DNA of 64,000 nucleotides from Moniliophthora roreri (taxonomy: Eukaryota > Basidiomycota > Agaricomycetes > Agaricales > Marasmiaceae). A program made the position numbers and the translations under genes. The number at the start of each line of letters is the position of its first letter. Position 1 is the first letter of the stretch. Where the stretch lies: positions 248,001 through 312,000 of the forward strand of contig LATX02000089.1 in assembly GCA_001466705.2 (NCBI GenBank), written 5' to 3'. Positions 25,931-38,886 of the stretch are shown here, piece after piece. The notes beneath the pieces were generated by a model, which ran no database searches, was not told the DNA's origin, and saw only the letters and a program-made list of their open reading frames with translations.

Positions 25931-26278
25931 AACGAGTATTCAGGTTTTCTATGGTCGAATCTTCTCCTGATATGATACGCTGAATAGATAGGAAATCAAG
26001 TTGGACCAGTAGGACTATTTACTAGTATATTACCATAAATTTCGTTCCTATTAGGCCTTGCGTTGTTTGAACTCAAGAATTAGATTAGAGCTAGGAGTTA
26101 GCATTAATGAGTGGCTGTGTTTGTCGTTGCATAATTATCCAGCTCACTGACGGTCCCAACGTCCACCTGCTTCCAGCCCTCTTGTCTCTGTCGCTCTCTG
26201 GCGTTCTCGATGCTTCCCGACGTTAACAAAAGATGGGGTCTGGACTAAGGATCTAGTTCTCGAACGTGTATAAAAGAA
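25931..26278. other. Fumarate reductase upstream region
   Basis: No gene seen. It should contain the fumarate reductase promoter. TATAAAAG occurs at about 26269, only some 10 nt before the chosen ATG, so it may not be the true TATA box. Confidence 0.35.
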
Positions 26279-28209
<1,931 letters not shown>

Positions 28210-30255
28210 TCACCTACTGATGCGAAGGGGATCCATTCGATTTTGCGTTCGTTTTCATGTTGCTCTACACTTGCATGGTACGCTACCGTATGGGATTCGA
28301 TTGCTGATTGCAATTCTATCTTCTCTTTCGAATCATCGCCTGGAAGAACCATCAGATGGCCCCCTTCGTTTTGTCAATCAGAATGTCGCTCCTTAAGGGT
28401 TGTGAATCAGTCTCTAGGTTTCAATATCGCAATAACCACACGCGACAAGTAGAAAATCGTAAGGGTTCGCGTAAAAAAAGCCGGAGTCTCACAGTCTTGG
28501 GCTCGAGGCACTAAAGCCTCCGTTTTTGTTCGTTTAGCTGAACTTCGGCAGTACTTAGGGCAAATAAAGCGACCCTTATGCGATAGTGAATGTTTGCAAG
28601 GGAAACTATGTTTATCAACCTTTTAACCACTTACAGACTTTGAGTCAGTCTCTCAGCGATTTGTTCTTCATGTGAAATTGAGCAAACAAGTGGTCCACTA
28701 CTGGCGGCGGCGGCGGCGACGGCACAATCATCAGGCTACTTGGGAGTCAGGAACTGAATGCACAAATCGTGGTCCGTGATTCTATTCTTCTCGTGATCTT
28801 GTTACAGTAACGTGGCAGTGGGCAACCTTTTGCTGGTTTGTCGAGACAATTGCCACATGGGCAGGAAGCCCGTGAATGTGATTGGTATGCATGATACCTC
28901 AAGCGATGGAGCGCCCAGCTCCAATCCCGTCTCTATGAATGTTGCTCAAGTAACGCCGGGCTACGGGATGTGAGAAGCCGTCATTACAAGTGCAAGCCTC
29001 AGTCCATGAGTGGTCATAAGAACTCGCTACACCTTAAACTCGGACTCCAAATGAAGTCATGATACGGACAAGACTTTTCCGTCAAAGCTCTTGTCATTCC
29101 GGATTCCGCAGGACCCCATCAGCAGCTATTGGGGTTATTGTGCTGATCTGAGCAAGATGATGGCTTACCTGGTTTCGTTAAGACGCTGAACGGCGAAAAT
29201 GTCCCTGCAAATCCTGACGTATTTGATGTATCATGGGTCGTTTCGACTTCTCATCGTAGTAAGGGGCCACGCATTCAAATGTACGCCGTTACAATAAGGA
29301 GATGCGAGGGGGTACGATCGTTTTCTATACAAGCAGGGAAATTGGGGACAGTACGCTTGCCTCGTTGTAATGATTTCATATCATGTTTTTTTTTTCCCGT
29401 GACGATCTCAACCTCGAGTCAATGTGAAGTCCTCCGCGAATGCAGTAGTTCCGACACCTTTCGGCGGCATAATAGGGTCCATTTCCAGTCCGTTACTCGT
29501 TTTTTTCGAGAATATCTTGTATCTTTCTCCATGTCCGAATCATCGTGTCAGGCAACACTTGCGTCAAGAGCACAGCCTGTTTGTTATCCCACAGTAGATG
29601 CAATCTTCAGCCTCGAGGCCAGGTCCTTTCTCTCAGCAGGACACTCGGAACAATTCCGCGACCAACGATAGGTATCACAATGCCCTTGTGAACGTTCATG
29701 ATGGTAAAAGATATGAATGTGTGTGAGCAATGAGTTCCAAGTTTGTCCCAAGTCTAACGGAGATCTACGATGTTAGCAAAATGAAAGTTGAAATCTTGGT
29801 ACTTCCAGCGAGATCTTCTATTCCTGGAGAACAGGTTCCACTCGTGATAGAGTTTCATAATTTGCATTATGTTCTAAATTCGAACGTTCGCTCCACTCCC
29901 TTCGGGTACCAATGATTTGAACCTTGTGTATTCTGTAGTAGTAGTGAAGTGGGTATAAGTGGTAGCATGAGAATCGTAAGTGATCTATGTAGAAGTAAAG
30001 GTCTAGAGGCGGTAATACATTATCTCCTTTGTACAAGCAACGGAAGTTATAGTATAGTATGTGCGGTGCATTAAATAAGTAGTAGCAGGGAATGATTCTT
30101 GTCGTGTCTTGCCATAGTACAAAGTCCATGATGAGAATGCCGAAGAATCAGTGTCAATGCCGTAAATATACCGAAAGAAGAGGTCGAAAGAGTTGGATGA
30201 AAGGATTTTCGAATACGTGCAGTCTCGGTGGGGACGCAATAATGATTTTGGTCGC
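28210..30255. other. Two-kilobase gap without recognised gene
   Basis: Lies between the fumarate reductase and CFA synthase-like 3' ends. Short open frames (for example 29279-29671) show no family motif, no splice support and no coding-like composition. There is a short GGC-repeat at about 28707-28721 and a T-run at about 29388. Nothing else supported. Confidence 0.4.
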
Positions 30256-32214
30256 TTAATCGCAGAGTTCAGGAATGTCGTTCTGATTAGAGAAAAGAAC
30301 ATCAGTACTCTTGCCATCGGAAAGCCAAGAAGACAAAACTAACCTGACGAATAAAGGTGAGCATATGACAAGTGATGTAGCCCTTGGCGAAACCAGCGCC
30401 GGCATAAGCGAATAGATATTGCCACTTCTTCAAGAACACTTCGTAGTTTGCGGGTTCGGCAAGTTCGGGGTACTCTCTCGAGATGATTTCTGGTGTCATG
30501 TTCCGTTCTAAGCGTCTTCCCCACTCACGCAGCGTTCGTGGATAATCTATCAAACAGGTCAACTCTAGACTTGCAACTGATGTCAAATTGAGGTACTCAC
30601 GAGCTGCGTGATTCTCGACGCCCTCCAAGGTGAATCTCCCTTGTGATCCGGCTTGCGCTGCGTTAGCAAGAACCGTGGCACTTGGGAGAGAGGAATTTGG
30701 CCACATGTAGCGGCGCATGAAGTCTTCGGATCTGAGAGGGAGGGTGATGGTTCATATCGTGTTGCTCTGAAGACTAGAATCAGACTTACTGATGAAGGCT
30801 GTAACGGCACTCGGGGAATGTTGACGATGTTACTACAGCAGTAGCATTTCGTTCCTTGAGCGCGAAATCGACAAGTTTGAAATACGTGTTATAGTATTTG
30901 GTGCCAACGTGCTGAAAGAAGAAACGGGAGATCAGAGCCTGAAGGTTGTAGAGGGAGGTGGTACGTACCTCGATCATCTCTATACTGATGAAAGCATCAA
31001 AGGCTTTCTCGAATTCAGCAGGTATATCGCGATAATCCATGAGATGGACGCGAATCTTGTCCTGAAGACCAGCTGCCTTTACTCGCTCTTCTGCAAGCTC
31101 CTTTTGCTTGATCGAGAGAGTTAAGGTATCGACTTCGCAACCAAATGTTCCGGCAGCCTGAAATAGATATCAGAAAAGATAGATCATCTCAATCATGCAA
31201 TGCAGCTGACCTCGATTGCAAGTCCACCCCAACCACTTCCAAACTCTAAGATACGATGACCGGGTTTTACTCGGGCCTTCCGGAGGACGTGGTGTATTTT
31301 CCGCTTTTGAGCACTTTCCAGGTCTCCCGGAGTGGGGCCTATCTCGAGGTCACCTCTAACGCCTCCTTCAGGGTCACCCCAGAGTGCGCACGAATACATC
31401 ATTTCTCGGCTGAGGAAAGCCTGAACAAGTGGTAAGCATCGAGTTCGAACGTCGTAGTATGAGTTAGTATACCTTGAAGAGTTCATTTGATTGGTCGTAA
31501 CTGGCGATAACATTGAGACGAGATTGTGATTTCGTCTGACCAAGGAAACGGTTCGACAAGCCGGATAGAGCCGATGAAATGCGGGCGACTGTTGATGAGA
31601 GTGTTTCTTCCATGGCAGCTTGATTATCGAGCCAGAGCTGTGAATGGACATTGAGCGGACCAAGAACCATAGCGTGAGCAAAAATAACTGACATCCATTG
31701 CGCCCTTGAGACTGCTGACTTCGATGTCATTGACCATGTATGCTTCACTGACTATTATGAACATGGTGAGATCGTGTCAATAAGTCGCGAGCGTGAGCAG
31801 ATCTTACAGCCAAGGTCACCAGATCTGAAAGGGAGTGTGAGCTTCATACGCTTGTTCATATGAATGAAGAAAAACATACAGCATCAGACGGACCCAAAAG
31901 TTACTGTCGTTGACTTTGAGGTAGACGTCATTGCAACCAGGCTTGTAGTGGCCATAGCAGTGTACGCCTTCAGAGTCGGATATGGTGAGGTGACCGTTGG
32001 TTATGGCTTCGTTGAGCACTGATAATATCGATGTGCGGGCTATTATAGAACGACGATCAGAGAGTATTTGTATAAAGAATTTGTCTTACATACCGAACGC
32101 TGCGAGCCACGACCGGGGCGAGGGCAGTGAAAGTGCGAAGAGTGACGCGGTCGACTTTTGCAGAGATTTGGCCGAAGGCACAAAATGTACGCAAGCGTGA
32201 GGCGCTGAAGACAT
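30256..32214 (-). CDS. Cyclopropane-fatty-acyl-phospholipid synthase-like SAM methyltransferase
   Basis: SAM-dependent enzyme of the CFA synthase family, which adds a methylene or methyl group to unsaturated acyl chains of phospholipids. Eleven exons: 32214-32094, 32018-31880, 31824-31808 (17 nt), 31751-31693, 31637-31473, 31420-31211, 31157-30969, 30911-30790, 30731-30601, 30546-30344, 30282-30256; 460 aa. Motifs: NFWVRLML then SGDLGFSEAYMV, NRFLGQTKSQSRLNVIASYD, FLSREMMYSCALWG, SAM-binding HRILEFGSGWGGLAIE, IEMIEHVGTKYYNTYF, SEDFMRRYMWP, and the C-terminal YPRTLREWGRR to TFIRQNDIPEL. The start MSSAPHACVHF was chosen because it is in frame with the spliced product; another upstream exon cannot be excluded. 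Whether it makes cyclopropane or methyl-branched lipids cannot be read from sequence. Confidence 0.88.
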
Positions 32215-35200
32215 GTTTTAGTAGGACTGAGAAAGGGGGAGTGGTGAGGATATGGAGTCGAGTCGGGAGAGGATTTTATAGGGCATTTAGGATGGATTTC
32301 GAAAATGAAAAGATGTGGGTAAGGCTGGTTGTAGAAGTCTATCCTGGAACGTGTTGAGATCTCTGCATAGGATTTAGGATCCTCACAAGGTACCCCCAAA
32401 AGGATTCTCTCCCACTCGGTCACAATCTCGGCAACTACTCGCCCTTCTTGAAATTGACCTAAAGTCAGTAAACCTATACGTGGTATACGTACGTACCCAT
32501 TTTCGTTCAATTGCTTTTTTTGGGAGTCAGGCCCAGGTGATGGGTTGAGTTCTGTTAACCAGGCTTCCCCCACGTTCAATTCAAGCGCAGCGTGTGCTAC
32601 CTTGATGCGTCCTCCGTGACCCGTCCATGTAGCCGTCATCGACAGATGTCGCCTTTTCGAAAGAATTCCTCGATATGGAATATACCTGTTGTACTTGATT
32701 GTTGCGGAATATTGCCAGGCCAGAGTTCATGGAAAGCGGACATGATGGTGGTTCATCATCAGCTCAATTTTCCCGGATTTTTCCAAAATTTTGTTATGTC
32801 CGGTAACCACGCCGCCCATGTCCCGTGTCAACCCTGCTCTTACCACTACCGCCAGCGCTCACCCTCAACAATCTGCCTCTCGAGCACTGCTCCGAGGATC
32901 TGAAACTCGCCGCACGTCGTCCAAATCCTGATTAGACTCTCCCCTCCGTCCTCTTTGCGCCGTCTTCATCGCCATAATGAAATTGTCGCAGCCCTGATTT
33001 GACTGCATGCGGCTTTACTCCATGAGTACCGCTCCTACATTTTCACGACATGATCAAGAACCACGCGACAATCCCCCAGATTCCCCTATTATTTGTGTCA
33101 TTATTCTGACCCGGTCTGGTATCAATATGTGGATTTTCAGTCCAATGATGCCGCCATGGTTGTTACCCACTTGTGATCCTCAAACTCTCTTTTCGACCCC
33201 GTTCATTTCCCCATCGCCGTATCCAAGTATCAGAAAGATAAAACATTCAGATGTTTTCTCTGATGTGTTACCTCCAATCTAAACTCGACTAACGGGTGCT
33301 GTTCAATAGCATTGATCCACGAGCACGCGCATATATCGACGGTATCTTTTAATCTTGACCTAAAAAAAGCATTGTTTACTGCAACTTTTTTTACGCATTT
33401 CAAAGTTCCTTACTGCGTATTTCTTAACACCTAGGTAAATCATTCAATGGAGGTTTTCAGTCGATCGGAATTCTATCGACCAATTTACCATGTGCTTGGA
33501 GGCATCTACATAATGTCGTTCAGACGTAACCAAGGGCTAAATCTTATCGCCTGAGATATTAGACCTCATCCCAAACTCTCATTCTTTTCCGTATGCCTAG
33601 GAGATACAGGCCGCAGTGTCGCCCATGGCCAGAACGACGACGACGGAGAAAAGCTCTAACACCCGAAAATAATCCTCATTATTACATACACATCGCTGTG
33701 CCGCCAATCTCCTCCAACACTGCCAATCATTCGCTGTCTCCTACCCTGGATCGTCCGCAGATTTACAACGGTGGCCTGAAAGTGACATCTCCTCGCACTT
33801 CGTCGCCACCGCGCTGTTTTGATATCATGTAAGCTTCCGACATTCCTTTTTTGGACTGGAAGATGGGTATCGAGGTATTTCCATCAAGTTTTATATGTTG
33901 CGGTGTTGCGGCCTCGCCTCTCATGACCGACACCCGAGGGCCGACGCCAACATATCGCGAAATGGACAGTAACATGTTGCGCGTCCGCGGATGTCAAAAC
34001 TCCCGAAACTGATCCTTGTTCCTCGCCATCATCATTCGTGCTCCTTGGTCCTGCAAGTTTGAAAGCGCTGGGACCGAGGTAAGTTGGGTACAAGTTTCGC
34101 CTTCGAAGTATGATTTTCGACGTTCGGGAGTGCGCCCCACTTCCCTGACGATCACCGACAGTCGCCGACACAGGCTAGTCGGGATTGACTGTTGTTAAAC
34201 GCAGAGAACGTGGTGCCGGCGTCTAGAATTCTTCCTATCTTGGCCACCGACGACGCTACTGACTCTGCGTCACGGCCTTTCACGTTTAAATAGGCAAACA
34301 ACGCCACAAAACCGTTACGGTGGCGTTAGTCCCACACCGTCGGCTTCTCAGAGATTTCTACCTTTGTTTGAGTGTTATTAGTAGAACAGGAATGATGATG
34401 ACGATGTAAGCCTCTCTGCGGTGCTGGAATCAGGCTTGCTGATATACTTTCATACCCTACATGTCAAAATTTAGCTTCCCTGACTCGATCTTCAATGATG
34501 AAAAAGCACAACATTGCGCACCCTTGAAAGGTTAGACTTGATATCGGTGAGAATCGTGCTTTCGTGGGATTGAATGATACTCATGCTGATCAAGAAGCTT
34601 ACTTGCGGTGGTCAAATCGTAATCGGCCAGAAGTCTGTTTAAGGTCACCGAGAGCCTTTTGACTTTAGCTCCTCGAGCTTTATTTCATCTACGCTATAGC
34701 TCCACTGACGGTGATAGGCTGCAGCCTTATGAACCCCTCGACGAAACACAAAAGAGACATATATTGAGGTGATTGAGTCCCTTACCGCGACGTCGAGGAG
34801 GATACAAATAGGTCGAAAGGCAGGAAGGGCATATCTTGTCGTCCGAGCGACCAAACGTGGGAGCGCCACACACCCGCTCAAAGTGGCTCAAAATGGTCAT
34901 GCATCTGAGATGTTTTGTCATAACTGGGAAGCAGTATATTTGGAAGCACTGTGAGAAGTGTGGCAATCATACGTTCCAAGTATTATGACGAAATGATAAG
35001 ATGCGATAGCTGCACGTCTAATAGTCGGGAGACACTCTATGATGCAGCTGGAGTTTGTGGGGCCCTGGACATAAGAAACAGGGCGCCGCCGGCACTGTCA
35101 GTGAGATCTCGGGAAGTCTGGCCGTTAATTGATTTGACGCCGGTGAGCAACTAGCCTTCCCTCGAACGCCTGGGCTGTCCGAGGCCAGAAGTTTGCCAGA

Positions 35201-37792
35201 AGTAACGATTCAATGGATGTGTCTGTGTATTCAAGAATTCAATTGTGTAGCACGATGTAACAATATCTTTCATACGTACTTGCGTGCGATATCCCGCTTA
35301 GGTGGCCACATGGGAATCAAGTTATCCAGAATATTGCTATGGAGCATGGAGGAGCCTGGAGACGAGTGAATACATGAATTCAGAACCTACCAAGAGTTAC
35401 GGATTTATCCTTGAAAAAACCGAGAAGGTGGCAAGACTCCAACGGAACAGAAATGATTGAATCGTCGGTACAACATGAGTACACTCCCAGAAAGCCATAT
35501 GCCTGAGGGACGTGGCCGGACGGTGGAAAAGACATGGGCCTAAGGCGATAGCCGCCGAATGAAAGAAAGGCCAAATACGGCTCAGAGGTTCTCAGGATAC
35601 GAGAGAACGCGGGTTGACCTGAGTGTTTGGTGTTCAAAGATTGAATACTGATTGACGGTTGACTGACTGACTGGAAATGTTCGGGAAGGTGTCAAGGACT
35701 CGTCGATGTTCTTGACTATTGTGTCCATAGTTCTGGACCGTAATATGTCCACAGGCAAGTTTTGAATGACTTTGATTCTTCTTTGCGACCTGAGTAAAAC
35801 GCGTGGGGATCATGATGGGGAAAATCAGAGTTCGGTATCAGTATCAAAGTACGGGAAAGGTGTCCTTACTGCGAACACCATCAGGGAGCATGAATAGCTC
35901 ATGGAGCTAGGAAGCAAGTGGGGCGTAGTTGTCAAAGACTGTGATCAACTCGAGTGTGGGTATAGTGACACCTGGCCCGATGTGTTTGGTCGCGATATTC
36001 CGCTACCGCGCAGTAAGTATCATGTCGCTAACGTTTGATAGAGATACACACCCGCGGCAAAGATAAATAATATCTTTTATCTTCCGAATTTTCATGTATT
36101 GTTGATCACCAGAAATCGGGCGTTTTGAAAGGCGGCGCAACACTATTGATGATCTTGATCTGTGCTGTGCTGGACGGTGGATTGTTACGGGGACCCGAGT
36201 TCTGTTTCTGCTGCTGGTTTGTCAGGTTTGGAGGGCCCGATGAGCACGGTTGCGGCGAAGTAGACGGTGCGGAGTTTAAGAACGACACCGTTGCGCGCAC
36301 TAAGAGTGTTACGCCTCGCGACTTGTGATAACTGTGAATGCCAGAAAATGAGACGAGGTTGTGCCATAATCGGGATGGAAAGTGCAACGCAAAAGAAGGG
36401 TTCCGAAACGACAGCCATCAGAACGAGCTTGGACTAGTGTTTGAACGTAACTTCGACACGGAATTTGTGTAAAAAGACAACCATATTAATTCAACGTGGT
36501 ACTGGTATCAAGAGAGATGTGTATCATCCAACATCAGGACAATAGGTAACATTCACAGCCGCACCGTATAACTTGAAGCCGTGTGAGATCCATTCGATAA
36601 TCGCAAGGATTACTCGTACAATGCATGCGGAAAATAAAGCTGGAGATGATGCGAAATCAGTGAATGTGCACCCGCCTCAAGGTGATCACTGATCAGATAT
36701 CATGAAGACTGGACTCGGCAAGCACGGCAGATATGCAATTGATAGCGATGTCGCTAAAGTCTGATGGTCGAACCATCAGGCGCGTCACCCGCCGTAAGAA
36801 GCTTATGAAAAGGTCTTCTCTGTAGAGACGCGATGGAATTTGGTTGTCGGTGGACCTTCGATTTTGTTCGGTACTTTTAGACGGGGTATCTTGATGTGTA
36901 CGGTAGTTCAAAGCCTGCCATCAGTTGTACATACAATATCCCAAACCGTGTGCATCCTGCTAAGAGTTAAGAATTCCGCTACGATTGACTCACACTCCAA
37001 ATAAAGAAGCGAATATTGAACTCCACGCGAACCCTTAGCTTTAACCGTCGGGAGAAATTGGTGAAGGCATGGTGGCTTCTTAACGGGAAGATGGTTGACT
37101 AGTCGTGGTGGCGGCAACTGAGAAAGAGCCATTTAGTGAATAGAGCAGCGGCGTACGAGACGCGGAGGCGTATGATTCAACATACTTGGGGTGGCGTAGA
37201 GTAAGAAAAGCACCCCTGCAAAACGCGTGTTCGCGTGGGTTATTGAATTATTGAATGAAGGGTCGCCGTGCCAGACGAGTAAGGGCTTAGCAGAACAGTA
37301 CCGGAGTATAAGGTCCTATACGCACCTGACTAAACCGGAAGTCACGTTGACAACCAAAGAACGTCGACCCCAAGAGGGCCGAGAGCTGGCAAAACTTAAG
37401 GTCGTCGTACTGTTTGCTTTCAGATGGCGGAGTTGAAGACTCAACCATAGTGCAGGACTTGCTTTGATGAAGGGACACTACTTGGATCAGAAAACGTGGA
37501 AGACGAGAAAGACAGCCGAAGAGATTCTCGTGCACAGCACCCTTTTCAGCCTCTTACGATAAGCTTTATTGCCATGCAGGGAGGCTTATCCTCCATTTGA
37601 AGCCACAGGTGTACTTGCAAAAGCGGGATTGACGATTCCACCGTGGGAGCTTGCAGAAGACTAGGAAGCAAGTAGGGCTGAGACGCTTTCAAGATGCCGA
37701 AAGAGGATCAAGGTCGCTTCCAAGTTTGCGCCAAATGTAACAGAAAATCAGGAATCGCATTGTCAAAGTACGGCAGTGAGAACCTAGACTCC
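32215..37792. other. Gene-poor region of about 5.6 kb
   Basis: Only short open frames are found on either strand. None shows a domain, signal peptide or splice pattern I could support. A frame on the minus strand at 36106-36418 overlaps in two phases and might be a small protein gene, but nothing confirms it. The first part (32215-32660) is the leader/promoter of the CFA synthase-like gene. Small secreted proteins or noncoding RNAs could be missed here. Confidence 0.4.
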
Positions 37793-38696
37793 CTATGTTA
37801 CTATCGCGGGAGTGATTTGAAAACTGCGACCTTCAACTTGTGGCAAAATGGATGACGTAGATGAGTAGTACAATCGACTGGCGACGTCGTTGACAACCCA
37901 GTCAAGCCCCTCAACAAGATTATCTCCTGTAACTGCGCTGCAAGACCGTATTGTCCAACGATGTGATTTGATCGAGTCGAGGTCGAGTGCCTGCAAAAAG
38001 GAATTAGTCTTGTATACAGAGTATAGATGGATTGAGGTTACGTTGCGTATCTCGCTGTCATTCATCGATCCTGGCAAATCTCTCTTATTGGCGAAGACAA
38101 GGAGAGAGGCACCCGCCAATCGCTGGTAGAGAATGAGGTTGTCACGGAATGAGTAAAGATCGTCGAATAGAGTAATAGAAGACTCACATCCTCGAGGAGA
38201 AGGCTATGCAGCTCTTCTCTGCAATCCTTCATTCTCATGCGATCACCGGAATCTACTACCCATACAAGGGCATCAGTCTGTTCAAAGTAGTTGCGCCAGT
38301 AGGGTCGAAGCGTCCGCTGACCACCCACATCCCCTAAGAAGATGGACAGTTGAGGATATACCGTGTGTGCTCACAAATGGCTCCAAGTATCGGAAGTTAC
38401 GCACAAATATTAAGCGTGTATCTGGGGTAAGATCAACCTCAAGATCGCGAATATGACCAAGGATTCTTACCGTCCATGCATAAAGGTCTTGATATTGAAT
38501 CCAAGCGTAGGACTGACACTCTTGATATCTTCTCCGTTCAGTTTCTTCAGAATAGTAGTCTTTCCTGCATTATCTAGACCACTGCATACCAGGTGTCAGA
38601 GAGAGGGGGAGAAGTATATTCTATGACATACAGGAAAAGTATTCGCATTTCCTTTTCTTTCATTCGGTTCTTTCGAATAATAGTGAGAAGCCCCAT
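37793..38696 (-). CDS. ARL2: ADP-ribosylation factor-like GTPase ARL2 (Cin4/Alp41)
   Basis: Small GTPase that regulates tubulin-folding cofactors and hence microtubule assembly. Exons 38696-38632, 38581-38471, 38421-38405 (17 nt), 38333-38188, 38122-38042, 37990-37793; 205 aa. It starts [20 protein letters not shown], the ARL2 N-terminal helix, then G1 GLDNAGKT (23-30), [10 protein letters not shown], the microexon YTLNI, G3 WDVGGQ (65-70), [20 protein letters not shown]4 NKRD (125-128) and G5 SCSAVTGDN. These patterns separate it from ARF1 and ARL3. The C-terminus runs about 20 residues past the usual end (YYSSTSSI to PAIVT); either a true extension or a missed last intron. Divergent from eIF5B with 190 nt between starts. 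Confidence 0.92.
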
Positions 38697-38886
38697 GGTG
38701 GTCGAAGACTCGAGCGATGCGCGACTAATTTGGGAGGTCTGTGGACCGCTTAGCAATCCAAAGACCGGTACCGAAAAGCCTCATCCTTGCTCATCACTGA
38801 CTGTGTGCGGTGTCCTTGCTTATTTCTCATCACTTCTCGGGCTTCCGGATTGTATCACTGGACTACTCAAGAACATCCTGGACTAG
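38697..38886. promoter_or_regulatory. Shared divergent promoter region (ARL2 / eIF5B)
   Basis: 190 nt between the two start codons, so both core promoters and 5' UTRs are here. No distinct TATA element seen. Bidirectional use is inferred from spacing only. Confidence 0.5.

Noticed and set aside
29279..29671. 130-aa plus-strand frame
   Set aside because: No motif, Ser/Cys-rich random composition, no conserved splice sites and no homolog recognised.
32043..32639. 198-aa minus-strand frame starting MTATWTGHGG
   Set aside because: Overlaps exon 1 of the CFA synthase-like gene in another phase; no domain and no splice support. Most of it is leader or promoter sequence.
36106..36418. Possible small mitochondrial or secreted protein on the minus strand
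   Set aside because: Two overlapping frames are equally open, no clear signal sequence, and intron placement is arbitrary; not enough to call a gene.
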